14,106 nucleotides of DNA from Bacteroidaceae bacterium (GTDB lineage: Bacteria; Bacteroidota; Bacteroidia; Bacteroidales; Bacteroidaceae). The first letter of the stretch is position 1, and each line of letters starts with the position of its first letter. Position numbers and translations under genes: made by a program. The notes under the pieces are model-generated. The model was not told the DNA's origin. It made no database searches and saw only the letters and a list, made by a program, of their open reading frames with translations. Shown in pieces: positions 1 to 7,552 of this stretch. The DNA is taken from positions 1-14,106 of the forward strand of contig JAEDNQ010000046.1 in assembly GCA_016302435.1 (NCBI GenBank), in the 5' to 3' direction.

Positions 1-29
1 AATAATCTAATCAAAATCAACAAAATCAA

Positions 30-2051
30 ATGGCAAATCCAATTAGCGTATTGAATCATGCAGCCGACAACATCCGCATCCTGGCTGCATCAGCTGTAGA
101 AAAAGCAAAATCAGGCCACCCAGGTGGTGCGATGGGCGGAGCCGACTTCATCAACGTTCTCTACTCAGAATATCTGAAGTACGACCCAAAGAACCCTGAA
201 TGGGTTGGTCGCGACCGCTTCTACCTCGACCCAGGCCACATGGCCCCAATGCTCTACTCACAGCTCGCCCTCATCGGCAAGATCACTCTTGAAGAACTCG
301 CTCAGCTCCGCCAGTGGGGCTCACCTACTACTGGTCACCCAGAGTTCGAGATTGCTCGCGGCATTGAGAACACATCTGGTCCACTCGGACAGGGACACGT
401 CTTCGCTGTCGGTGCAGCCATAGCTGCCAAGTTCCTCGCAGCTCACACAGGCAACCCTACATTCGCCAAGGAAACCATCTACGCATACATCTCTGACGGT
501 GGCATACAGGAAGAGATCTCTCAGGGCGGCGCACGCATTGCAGCAACCCTCGGACTCGACAACCTCATCATGTTCTATGACTCTAATGACATCCAGCTCT
601 CTACTGAGACTAAAGAGGTTATGAACGAAGATACAGGTGCCAAGTACCGTGCCCTCGGATGGGAAGTCATCGAAATCTGCGGCAACGATGCAGCACAGAT
701 CCGTGCAGCCATCGAAGCAGCACAGAAGGTAGAAGGCAAGCCAACACTCATCATCGGCAAGTGCATCATGGGTAAGGGTGCCCTCAAGGCCGACGGTACA
801 TCATACGAGGCCAACTGCAAGACACACGGAGCTCCTCTCGGTGGCGACGCATACGTCAACACTATCAAGAACCTCGGTGGCGACCCAGAAAATCCATTCC
901 GGATTTTCGACGACGTTAAGGAGATGTACGCCAACCGCGCCAAGGAACTCGAAGCCATCTGTGCAGAGCGCTATGCAGAAGAAAAGGCATGGGCAGAAGC
1001 CAACCCAGAGAAGGCAGCAGCACAGGCAGAGTGGTTCAGCGGCAAAGCACCAAAGATTGACTGGAGCAAGTGTGTGCAGAAGGACAACGACGCCACACGC
1101 AACGCCTCTGCAGCATGTCTCTCTGTACTCGCCGAGCAGGTGCCAAACATGATTTGCGCATCAGCCGACCTCTCCAACTCAGACAAGACTGACGGCTTCC
1201 TCAAAAAAACAAAAGCCCTCACTGCTGGCGACTTTACAGGCGCATTCTTCCAGGCAGGTGTGGCAGAGCTCACTATGGCATGCTGCTGCATCGGTATGGC
1301 ACTCCACGGAGGCGTCATCCCAGCCTGCGGCACATTCTTCGTATTCTCTGACTACATGAAGCCAGCCGTGCGCATGGCAGCTCTCATGGAGCTCCCAGTG
1401 AAGTTCATCTGGACACACGATGCCTTCCGCGTAGGCGAAGACGGACCTACACACGAGCCAGTAGAGCAGGAGGCACAGATTCGTCTCATGGAGAAGCTGA
1501 AGAACCACTCAGGCAAGCCATCAGTCCTCGTGCTCCGTCCAGCCGACGCACAGGAGACAACAGCTGCTTGGGCTCTCGCTATGGACAACATGGCCACTCC
1601 TTCAGCCCTCATCCTCTCTCGCCAGAACATCAACAACCTCCCAGCAGGCAACGACTACAGCCTTGCAGCCAAGGGTGGCTACATCGTAGCAGGCTCAGAC
1701 GAAAATCCTGATGTCATCCTCGTGGCTACAGGTTCTGAAGTCTCTACTCTCGTAGCTGGTGCAGAACTCCTCCGCAAGGACGGCAAGAAAGTGCGCATCG
1801 TCAGCGTGCCATCAGAAGGACTCTTCCGTCTCCAGTCAAAGGAATATCAGGAGTCTGTCCTCCCACGCGGCGTGAAGAAGTTCGGTCTGACAGCAGGTCT
1901 CCCAGTCAACCTCCTCGGTCTCGTTCCAGAGGCAGAAGGCACAATCTGGGGACTCGAGTCATTCGGCTTCTCTGCCCCATACAAGGTGCTCGACGAGAAA
2001 CTCGGCTACACAGCGGAAAACGTGTACGCTCAGGTCAACAAGCTCTTCTAA
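30..2051 (+). CDS. tkt: Transketolase, Bacteroidetes type
   Basis: Thiamine-diphosphate enzyme of the non-oxidative pentose phosphate pathway. It moves two-carbon ketol units between sugar phosphates in the cytoplasm (xylulose-5-P with ribose-5-P or erythrose-4-P). The 673-residue length is normal for a full transketolase. Visible landmarks: KSGHPGGAMG (27-36, with H30), DPGH (67-70), SGPLGQG (116-122), an ISDGGIQEE cofactor segment (154-162) with N186 after it, the catalytic Glu in AGVAELTMA (E413), and THDAFRVGEDGPTHEPVEQ (462-480, H463 and H475). The cofactor segment reads SDG rather than the usual GDG; from memory this is the form in Bacteroidetes enzymes, so I do not treat it as a defect. 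The ATG at 30 follows an A-rich leader with no Shine-Dalgarno, and the promoter lies outside the window. rpiB begins 34 bp downstream, so the two are almost certainly one operon. Confidence 0.97.
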   Translation: MANPISVLNHAADNIRILAASAVEKAKSGHPGGAMGGADFINVLYSEYLKYDPKNPEWVGRDRFYLDPGHMAPMLYSQLALIGKITLEELAQLRQWGSPTTGHPEFEIARGIENTSGPLGQGHVFAVGAAIAAKFLAAHTGNPTFAKETIYAYISDGGIQEEISQGGARIAATLGLDNLIMFYDSNDIQLSTETKEVMNEDTGAKYRALGWEVIEICGNDAAQIRAAIEAAQKVEGKPTLIIGKCIMGKGALKADGTSYEANCKTHGAPLGGDAYVNTIKNLGGDPENPFRIFDDVKEMYANRAKELEAICAERYAEEKAWAEANPEKAAAQAEWFSGKAPKIDWSKCVQKDNDATRNASAACLSVLAEQVPNMICASADLSNSDKTDGFLKKTKALTAGDFTGAFFQAGVAELTMACCCIGMALHGGVIPACGTFFVFSDYMKPAVRMAALMELPVKFIWTHDAFRVGEDGPTHEPVEQEAQIRLMEKLKNHSGKPSVLVLRPADAQETTAAWALAMDNMATPSALILSRQNINNLPAGNDYSLAAKGGYIVAGSDENPDVILVATGSEVSTLVAGAELLRKDGKKVRIVSVPSEGLFRLQSKEYQESVLPRGVKKFGLTAGLPVNLLGLVPEAEGTIWGLESFGFSAPYKVLDEKLGYTAENVYAQVNKLF

Positions 2052-2085
2052 TCCGCCTTACCCACCCCTTCAACAACGAAAGATT

Positions 2086-2529
2086 ATGAAGTGCGAAACG
2101 GTAGGATTAGCCAGCGACCACGCTGCATTTCCCCTCAAGCAGTTTGTCAAGAAGTACCTCGAAGAGAAGGGCATCGCCTATAAGGACTATGGCACCTACA
2201 CCGAAGACTCCTGCAACTATGCCACCTACGGCCACGCTTTGGCTGAAGGCATAGAATCAGGCGAAGTCTACCCAGGCATAGCCATGTGCGGTTCAGGCGA
2301 AGGTATCTCCATGACTCTAAACAAGCATCAAGGCATACGCGCTGGTCTTGTATGGCAACCGGAGATAGCCCACCTCATCCGCGAGCACAACGATGCCAAC
2401 GTCATCGTCTTCCCCGGCCGATTCATCAGCGAGGAGACATGCCGTCAGTGCCTCGACGAGTTCTTCAACACCGAGTTTGCAGGCGGACGACATCAAGCAA
2501 GAGTAGACTCAATGGCATGCAAATGCTGA
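2086..2529 (+). CDS. rpiB: Ribose-5-phosphate isomerase B
   Basis: Interconverts ribose-5-phosphate and ribulose-5-phosphate, supplying substrates to the transketolase encoded just upstream. The 147 residues match the LacAB/RpiB family (about 145-155). Landmarks: the ASDHA phosphate/ring-opening segment (9-13, with D11 and H12), the CGSGEG loop with the presumed proton-transferring cysteine C68, NKHQGIRAG (79-87), and EHNDANVIVFPGRF (100-113) with H101. The residue between the two glycines of the loop is Glu (E72) where relatives usually have Ile or Asn; I cannot say whether this affects specificity. The C-terminus is Cys-rich (ACKC). The gap of 34 bp after tkt and the shared pathway support cotranscription. 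The cysteine-based B-type isomerase is unrelated to RpiA. Confidence 0.95.
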   Translation: MKCETVGLASDHAAFPLKQFVKKYLEEKGIAYKDYGTYTEDSCNYATYGHALAEGIESGEVYPGIAMCGSGEGISMTLNKHQGIRAGLVWQPEIAHLIREHNDANVIVFPGRFISEETCRQCLDEFFNTEFAGGRHQARVDSMACKC

Positions 2530-2646
2530 TAACCACATGTCCCTGCCCACACTCACATCGCACGTCCCCACCCCTCGTGTGTGGAAACAGGTGCATGACA
2601 GTGTGAACACATGCGGTTGACCTGAGTCAAGCCCTTATACTACCCC

Positions 2647-2683
2647 ATTGCCGTTCGGAAAGCATGTCTCTCCGAACGGCAAT
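2647..2683 (+). terminator. 13-bp perfect hairpin, likely tkt-rpiB terminator
   Basis: ATTGCCGTTCGGA (2647-2659) is exactly complementary to TCCGAACGGCAAT (2671-2683), with an 11-base loop. The right arm runs into TATTAATTTT, an imperfect U-rich tail, as in an intrinsic terminator. It lies 117 bp past the rpiB stop and only 29 bp before the carbonic anhydrase start. That leaves no room for a promoter between hairpin and gene, so it could instead be a leader hairpin or attenuator of the carbonic anhydrase transcript. Confidence 0.6.
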
Positions 2684-2712
2684 TATTAATTTTCCCCATA
2701 CCCCCCACAATC

Positions 2713-3258
2713 ATGATAGACGAAATACTTACCTTCAACAAGCAGTTTGTAGACTCCAAGAGCTACGAACAGTACATCACAGACAAATACCCCGACAAGA
2801 GGCTCGCCGTCCTTTCCTGCATGGACACACGCCTCACCTCCTTGCTTCCAGCCGCCCTCGGCCTCAAAAACGGCGATGCCAAGATAATAAAGAACGCAGG
2901 CGGCCTCGTCATCTCCCCCTTCGACTCAGCCATGCGCTCCCTCATAGTAGCCATCTACGAACTGGGAGTACAAGAAATAATGGTAGTAGCCCACTCCCAC
3001 TGCGGAGCCTGCCACATGAGCTACGACCACTTCCATGAGCAGATGCTCAGCCGCGGCGTCAGCGACAAGACACTCGACACCATACGCAAGTGCGGCATAG
3101 ACCTCAACCACTGGCTCGAAGGCTTCAAAGACACCCCCGAATCTGTCAAGCGCACAGTCAACACCATCACTACCCACCCACTCGTCCCTTCCGACATCAT
3201 CGTGAGAGGATTCATCATAGACTCAGAGACAGGAGAACTGGAGGAAGTGAAAGCGTAA
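2713..3258 (+). CDS. Beta-class carbonic anhydrase
   Basis: Zinc enzyme that interconverts CO2 and bicarbonate in the cytoplasm, supplying bicarbonate to carboxylases. Zinc ligands and the catalytic dyad are intact: C36, D38 and R40 in SCMDTRL, and H94-x2-C97 in AHSHCGAC. The 181-residue length and the C-terminal RGFIIDSETGELEEV resemble the short beta-CA clade that includes mycobacterial Rv1284, rather than the roughly 220-residue E. coli Can; this is a resemblance from memory. There is no signal peptide. The gene stands 183 bp from rpiB behind a strong hairpin, so it is probably transcribed separately or as a readthrough product. I found no clear Bacteroidetes promoter in the upstream gap. 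A short inverted repeat (TTGAC/GTCAA, 2617-2630) is there but too weak to interpret. Confidence 0.93.
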   Translation: MIDEILTFNKQFVDSKSYEQYITDKYPDKRLAVLSCMDTRLTSLLPAALGLKNGDAKIIKNAGGLVISPFDSAMRSLIVAIYELGVQEIMVVAHSHCGACHMSYDHFHEQMLSRGVSDKTLDTIRKCGIDLNHWLEGFKDTPESVKRTVNTITTHPLVPSDIIVRGFIIDSETGELEEVKA

Positions 3259-3265
3259 AGCACAA

Positions 3266-3293
3266 GTAGGTGTGCAGATTTATCTCCGCCTAC
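3266..3293 (+). terminator. Possible weak hairpin after carbonic anhydrase gene
   Basis: GTAGGTG (3266-3272) pairs with CGCCTAC (3287-3293) through seven pairs including one G-T wobble, and AGAT/ATCT inside the loop could extend it. It starts 7 bp after the stop codon, but no U-run follows, so a terminator role is only a suggestion. A second small inverted repeat, CTCCTGTAGGAG, lies at 3320-3331. Confidence 0.3.
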
Positions 3294-3425
3294 TGCGCAT
3301 TATCAGCAAGTGACAACAGCTCCTGTAGGAGTCTGCAACATTATTTCTTGAATCTCATTAAACCAAACTCCACTTTAGCAGTCAAACCAAACGACATTAC
3401 CTAATCTTGAATCAAAAAAAACACA

Positions 3426-4340
3426 ATGAAAAAGACTGTCTTATCATTAGCACTCCTGTGCCTCTCCCTCCTCTCATGGGCACAGCCACAAGGCGTCGGC
3501 CAACCATCAGTCCTGCCAGACTACAAAGATGTCAACTACGCAGGCGACGACCTCGAAGCCCACAAGCTCGACATCTACCTTCCTAAGACAAACAAAGACA
3601 AGTACAAAGTCATTGTGCTCATCTACGGAAGCGCATGGTTCGCCAACAACATGAAAGGCATGGCATACATGTCCCTTGGCAAGCCCCTCACGGATGCAGG
3701 CTTTGCCGTAGTCAGCATCAACCACCGTTCGAGCGGCGACGCTAAATTTCCAGCACAGATCAACGATGTCAAGGGAGCCATCCGCTTCATACGCGCCAAT
3801 GCCGACAAATACAAGCTCGACACCTCCTTCATCGGCATCACAGGCTTCTCCTCTGGCGGTCACCTCTCCTCCATGGCAGGCGTGACCAACGGCATCAAGA
3901 AGCGCACTGTAGGCGGCACAACCATCGACATCGAAGGCACTGTAGGTGGCAACGAGAAGATGAGCAGCAAGGTAGATGCCGTTGTCGACTGGTTTGGCCC
4001 AGTAGACATGTCACGCATGGAGAACTGCGAGACAGTCAAAGACGCCAACTCCCCCGAAGCAGCACTCATCGGTGGTAGCCCAGCAGACAACATGGACAAG
4101 ATAACTCTCTGCAGCCCCTTCTCCTATGTCAGCAAGAAGTGTCCCCCCTTCATGGTTATCCATGGCGATGCCGACAACGTAGTGCCATACTGCCAGAGCG
4201 TCTACTTCTCCGAAGAACTCAAGAGCAAAGGCAAACTCGAGGAGTTCATCACCGTTCCAGGAGGTCAGCACGGCCCAGTCACATTCAACGAAGAAACCTT
4301 CAAGAAGATGACAGACTTCTTCATCAAAGAAGCCAAATAA
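3426..4340 (+). CDS. Secreted alpha/beta hydrolase, BD-FAE-like esterase
   Basis: A 304-residue exported hydrolase. Residues 1-19 form a typical Sec signal peptide (MKKT, Leu-rich core, then SWAQ), so it should reach the periplasm or cell surface. The mature part follows the BD-FAE/acetylesterase pattern: LDIYLP (48-53), an oxyanion region reading IYGSAW (66-71), nucleophile elbow GFSSGGH (S142), acid in HGDADNVVP (D250), and base in GGQHGP (H282). The usual HGG oxyanion motif is replaced by YGS, which is odd but leaves the triad complete. Relatives remove acetyl or feruloyl groups from plant hemicellulose. The actual substrate here is not shown, and no polysaccharide-utilisation genes are adjacent. 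The leader is A-rich, with no clear promoter. Esterase chemistry is fairly sure; xylan deacetylation is inference. Confidence 0.85.
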   Translation: MKKTVLSLALLCLSLLSWAQPQGVGQPSVLPDYKDVNYAGDDLEAHKLDIYLPKTNKDKYKVIVLIYGSAWFANNMKGMAYMSLGKPLTDAGFAVVSINHRSSGDAKFPAQINDVKGAIRFIRANADKYKLDTSFIGITGFSSGGHLSSMAGVTNGIKKRTVGGTTIDIEGTVGGNEKMSSKVDAVVDWFGPVDMSRMENCETVKDANSPEAALIGGSPADNMDKITLCSPFSYVSKKCPPFMVIHGDADNVVPYCQSVYFSEELKSKGKLEEFITVPGGQHGPVTFNEETFKKMTDFFIKEAK

Positions 4341-4409
4341 TCCTCTTTGCATCCAGTTCTACTGACAACGGAGCAATCTTCTGCCCCACCTCTACTCATC
4401 CATATCCAC

Positions 4410-4452
4410 CAATGGCCATTGACCTTCACATGCTGAAAGTCAATGGCCATTG
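4410..4452. repeat. Strong palindromic hairpin between convergent genes
   Basis: CAATGGCCATTGAC (4410-4423) and GTCAATGGCCATTG (4439-4452) are perfectly complementary over 14 bp. After one C/A mismatch the stem continues for four more pairs (TTCA/TGAA) around a five-base loop. Each arm also contains the self-complementary 12-mer CAATGGCCATTG. The position 70 bp after the hydrolase stop and about 100 bp past the end of rarA suggests a bidirectional terminator. There is no T-run on either side. Confidence 0.65.
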
Positions 4453-4521
4453 TGCTAATTGACATATGCCTATAAAGCAAGGCGTGGTGCTAATTGACAT
4501 ATGTCATTAAATCAAGGCATG
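4452..4521. repeat. Two-copy 35-bp tandem repeat
   Basis: Two adjacent 35-bp units (4452-4486 and 4487-4521) match at 30 of 35 positions. Both start with the identical 17 bases GTGCTAATTGACATATG, and a third copy begins with GTGC at 4522 and then diverges. The second unit holds the perfect palindrome TGACATATGTCA (4495-4506). The units abut the right arm of the preceding hairpin and share ATTGAC with it. They lie in the gap between the ends of the hydrolase gene and rarA. Function unknown. Confidence 0.8.
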
Positions 4522-4555
4522 GTGCGGAGCAGCATTCGACTACACGCCAGTGACG

Positions 4556-5827
4556 CTATGCCTTAAACCTCTCTCCCCACAACATCTGCATGCGCTCGCC
4601 AAGTTTCTTCTCGGCAAGATTGTCCTGCACATGCCAGAAGCGGGCGTCGGTGGCTCCATCGGGCAAGAACTGCTGCTCCACAAAGTTCCCCTTGTAGTCA
4701 TGAGCATATTTATATTCCTTGCCATATCCGAGCTGCGACATGAGTTTTGTGGGAGCATTACGAAGATGTAGCGGCACTGGCAGGTTGCCTGTCTCACGCA
4801 CGAAGGAGAGAGCATCATTGATGGCCATATAGGCAGAATTGCTCTTGGGCGATGTCGCCAGATAGACAGTTGCTTCTGCAAGGGGGATGCGCCCTTCTGG
4901 CATGCCCAATTTTGTGACAGCATCAAAAGCAGCATTGGCAAGCAGCAAAGCGTTAGGATTGGCCAGTCCCACATCTTCGCTGGCAGAGATGACCAGTCGG
5001 CGAGCTATGAAGACAGGGTCTTCGCCACCCTCAATCATGCGAGCGAGGTAGTAGACGGCAGCGTCGGGATCGCTTCCACGTATGCTCTTGATGAAGGCAG
5101 AGATGAGATCATAGTGCATCTCTCCGTCCTTGTCGTAGGCGAGAGGGTTTTGCTGCAGAGTCTCAGTCACTATGTCATCGCTGATGATATCAGAAGTCTC
5201 AGTGACAAGTTCCAGGATATTGAGGAACTTTCGCGCATCCCCTCCACTGTAGCGCATAAGGGCCTTTGTCTCCTTCACCTCTATGGAGCGTTCCTTGAGA
5301 AAGACATCTGTTGTGAGAGCATGGTGAAGCAGCCCCATAAGGTCATCCACCTCAAGGCTCTTGAGAACATAGACCTGACAACGGCTGAGGAGAGGACGGA
5401 TGACCTCGAAAGACGGATTCTCAGTAGTGGCTCCAATGAGCGTCACGATACCCTGTTCGACTGCACCAAGAAGGCTGTCCTGCTGAGACTTGGAGAATCG
5501 GTGTATCTCGTCGATAAAGAGTATGGGCGACACACCTCCTCTCACACTGGAGAAGAAGCCACCCTTTCTGGCACGCTCAATGACGTCTCTCACATCCTTC
5601 ACACCGGAAGTGACGGCACTCAACGTGTAGAAAGGCACATCGAGCACGTGGGCAATGATATTCGCCAGAGTGGTCTTCCCTACCCCTGGAGGTCCCCACA
5701 GTATGAACGACGATATTCGCTTCTGCTCTATCATGCGTCGGATGACAGCACCCTCGCCAACGAGATGCTGCTGCCCTATGTATTCGTCCAGTGTCTGCGG
5801 ACGCAATCTTTCTGCCAATGGTTTCAT
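4556..5827 (-). CDS. rarA: Replication-associated recombination protein A (AAA+ ATPase)
   Basis: RarA/MgsA/WRNIP1-family AAA+ ATPase that acts at stalled replication forks and single-stranded DNA gaps. Using the ATG at 5827 the protein has 423 residues and begins MKPLAERLRPQTLDEYIGQ, the family's normal N-terminus. An upstream ATG at 5878 would add 17 unlikely residues from an AT-rich tract, so I reject it. Landmarks: Walker A GPPGVGKTT (45-53), Walker B ILFIDEIHR (102-110), sensor 1 GATTENPSF (132-140), sensor 2 GGDARK (195-200), and the C-terminal tetramerisation region with SASEDVGLANP (281-291) and HLRNAPTKLM (354-363). It is the only gene on the - strand, divergent from glyA and convergent with the hydrolase. 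Its G and C are about balanced, unlike the C-rich + strand genes. Confidence 0.96.
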   Translation of the reverse strand: MKPLAERLRPQTLDEYIGQQHLVGEGAVIRRMIEQKRISSFILWGPPGVGKTTLANIIAHVLDVPFYTLSAVTSGVKDVRDVIERARKGGFFSSVRGGVSPILFIDEIHRFSKSQQDSLLGAVEQGIVTLIGATTENPSFEVIRPLLSRCQVYVLKSLEVDDLMGLLHHALTTDVFLKERSIEVKETKALMRYSGGDARKFLNILELVTETSDIISDDIVTETLQQNPLAYDKDGEMHYDLISAFIKSIRGSDPDAAVYYLARMIEGGEDPVFIARRLVISASEDVGLANPNALLLANAAFDAVTKLGMPEGRIPLAEATVYLATSPKSNSAYMAINDALSFVRETGNLPVPLHLRNAPTKLMSQLGYGKEYKYAHDYKGNFVEQQFLPDGATDARFWHVQDNLAEKKLGERMQMLWGERFKA

Positions 5828-5927
5828 GTGTATGTATATATATATTAAATGTGTAATTCTGCAAGTGGCCTTTGGCACCTATTCACCCCTCCCACTGCAC
5901 AGAACGCAAAACTTGCAAAATGTGAAG

Positions 5928-5962
5928 CAAATGTAAGCTGCATGGTAGCTATTTGTTACAAA
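5928..5962 (-). promoter_or_regulatory. Possible rarA promoter
   Basis: On the - strand TACATTTG (5935 to 5928) matches the Bacteroidetes -7 consensus TAnnTTTG exactly. The nearest TTTG (5962 to 5959) sits 23 bases upstream, longer than the usual 19-21, so this is a weak call. It would give a leader of roughly 90-100 bases before the rarA ATG at 5827. Confidence 0.3.
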
Positions 5963-6017
5963 GAGGCTCATTATTGAGCTAATTGGGCACAAAGATACAA
6001 CTTTTTCTGATACAAAT

Positions 6018-6048
6018 TTTGTCACCAGGAATATAAAGAGTACATTTG
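6018..6048 (+). promoter_or_regulatory. Bacteroidetes-type promoter of glyA
   Basis: TTTG (6018-6021), a 19-base spacer, then TACATTTG (6041-6048) match the primary sigma factor (RpoD/SigABfr) consensus TTTG-N19-TAnnTTTG in both boxes and spacing. Transcription would start a few bases after 6048, about 95 bases ahead of the glyA ATG. The -33 TTTG belongs to a small palindrome, ACAAATTTTGT. Confidence 0.65.
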
Positions 6049-6147
6049 CATGAAAAATAGAGCGGCAAGAGCCCTTTACGTACACTTTCAGCGCTAAAAT
6101 AACACAAAAGGAATAACAAAATAATCATACATACAATAAAAAAAGAA

Positions 6148-7428
6148 ATGGAAAGAGACAATCTCATCTTCTCCCTCATTGAGAAAGAGCACCAGCGTCA
6201 GCTCAAAGGCATTGAGCTCATCGCGTCGGAAAACTTCGTAAGCGAACAAGTAATGGAAGCCATGGGCAGCTACTGCACAAACAAGTATGCAGAAGGCTAC
6301 CCTGGACACAGATACTATGGAGGTTGCCAAGTAGTTGATGAAATAGAGCAGCTTGCCATCGACAGAGCATGCGAACTCTTCGGTGCAGAATTTGCCAACG
6401 TGCAGCCACACTCAGGCGCACAGGCCAATGCAGCCGTTCTCCTCGCTGTCCTCAAGCCAGGAGATGTCTTCATGGGTCTTAATCTCGACCACGGCGGTCA
6501 CCTCTCACACGGTTCGCTGGTCAACACATCAGGTATACTCTACAAGCCAGTGGGCTACAACCTCAACAAAGAGACGGGTCGAGTTGACTACGACGAGATG
6601 GAGGCTCTCGCCAAGGAGCACAAGCCAAAGCTCATCATCGGCGGTGGCTCAGCTTACAGCCGCGAGTGGGACTATGCCCGCATGCGCAAGATAGCTGACG
6701 AGGTAGGCGCTCTCCTCATGATAGACATGGCTCACCCTGCAGGCCTCATAGCAGCAGGACTGCTCGAAAACCCCGTCAAGTATGCCCACATTGTGACCAC
6801 CACTACCCACAAGACTCTCCGCGGTCCACGTGGCGGACTCATCCTCCTCGGCAAGGACTTCGACAACCCATGGGGCTACAAGACACCAAAGGGAGTAGTC
6901 AAGAAGATGTCACAGCTCATCAACTCAGCCGTCTTCCCAGGACAGCAGGGCGGTCCGCTCGAGCACGTCATAGCAGCCAAGGCTGTAGCCTTTGGCGAAG
7001 CCCTCAAGCCAGAGTTTAAGGAATATGCCCTTCAGGTGAAGAAGAACGCAGCCGTTCTGGCCGACGAACTCACCAAGCGCGGATTCTGCATCGTCAGCGG
7101 TGGAACAGACAACCACTCTATGCTCGTCGACCTCCGCACAAAATACCCCGACCTTACAGGTAAGGTAGCAGAAAACGCTCTCGTGGCAGCCGACATCACA
7201 ATCAATAAGAACATGGTGCCATTTGACACACGTTCAGCCTTCCAGACATCAGGATTCCGCCTCGGCACACCTGCCATCACCACTCGCGGAGCCAAGGAAG
7301 ACCTCATGGTGCAGATAGCAGCATGGATAGAGGAAGTGCTCAATGCTCCAGAAGATGAGGCTGTCATTGCCAAGGTGAGAGGTGAGGTCAACGAGACCAT
7401 GAAGAACTACCCCCTCTTCGCTTGGTAA
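6148..7428 (+). CDS. glyA: Serine hydroxymethyltransferase
   Basis: PLP enzyme that converts serine and tetrahydrofolate to glycine and 5,10-methylene-THF, the main source of one-carbon units for purine, thymidylate and methionine synthesis. Its 426 residues compare with about 417 in E. coli. Landmarks: LIASENF (24-30), YAEGYPGHRYYGG (47-59), HSGAQANAA (88-96), HGGHLSHG (115-122), DMAHPAGL with the PLP-nitrogen-binding Asp (193-200), and TTTTHKTLRGPRGG (217-230), where K222 forms the Schiff base. The C-terminal FRLGTPAITTRG is present. The ATG at 6148 follows an A-rich leader and a good promoter. rlmN starts 124 bp downstream; shared transcription is possible but not shown. Confidence 0.98.
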   Translation: MERDNLIFSLIEKEHQRQLKGIELIASENFVSEQVMEAMGSYCTNKYAEGYPGHRYYGGCQVVDEIEQLAIDRACELFGAEFANVQPHSGAQANAAVLLAVLKPGDVFMGLNLDHGGHLSHGSLVNTSGILYKPVGYNLNKETGRVDYDEMEALAKEHKPKLIIGGGSAYSREWDYARMRKIADEVGALLMIDMAHPAGLIAAGLLENPVKYAHIVTTTTHKTLRGPRGGLILLGKDFDNPWGYKTPKGVVKKMSQLINSAVFPGQQGGPLEHVIAAKAVAFGEALKPEFKEYALQVKKNAAVLADELTKRGFCIVSGGTDNHSMLVDLRTKYPDLTGKVAENALVAADITINKNMVPFDTRSAFQTSGFRLGTPAITTRGAKEDLMVQIAAWIEEVLNAPEDEAVIAKVRGEVNETMKNYPLFAW

Positions 7429-7552
7429 TCTCTCTGCCCACAGCAGGACGGCTTACACATGCCGCCAACATCCATACCTCAGAAGGCAGTTTTTCTGCAA
7501 AGGATGACAACCCGCCGAAGAACCTGCCTCAACCTTAACTCGACAAGACAAA

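Larger units (their letters stand above)
5828..6147. other. Divergent rarA-glyA intergenic region
   Basis: A 320-bp non-coding, AT-rich gap between two divergent starts. It holds the candidate glyA promoter (6018-6048), a weaker candidate rarA promoter (5928-5962), a second isolated TAnnTTTG match on the - strand (TATCTTTG, 5990-5997), a short TA run (5835-5845) close to the rarA start, and an A-rich glyA leader of about 95 bases. I see no tRNA, riboswitch or small gene in it. Confidence 0.7.

Noticed and set aside
4452..4521. TTGACA and TATAAA in the 35-bp repeats as a sigma-70 promoter
   Set aside because: The spacing is only about seven bases, the organism uses a different promoter consensus, and the site points toward the 3' end of rarA.
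4452..4525. CRISPR-like array
   Set aside because: The units are directly adjacent with no spacers, there are only two copies, and no cas gene is present.
5114..5848. 244-codon + strand frame opposite rarA
   Set aside because: It is fully antisense to a gene with intact Walker and sensor motifs and matches no family I know.
5828..5878. Longer rarA start at 5878
   Set aside because: The extra 17 residues come from an AT-rich tract and are not seen in the family; the ATG at 5827 gives the standard N-terminus.
6049..6147. Riboswitch in the glyA leader
   Set aside because: The leader is A-rich with only a three-pair GGC/GCC hairpin, and I see no conserved riboswitch core.
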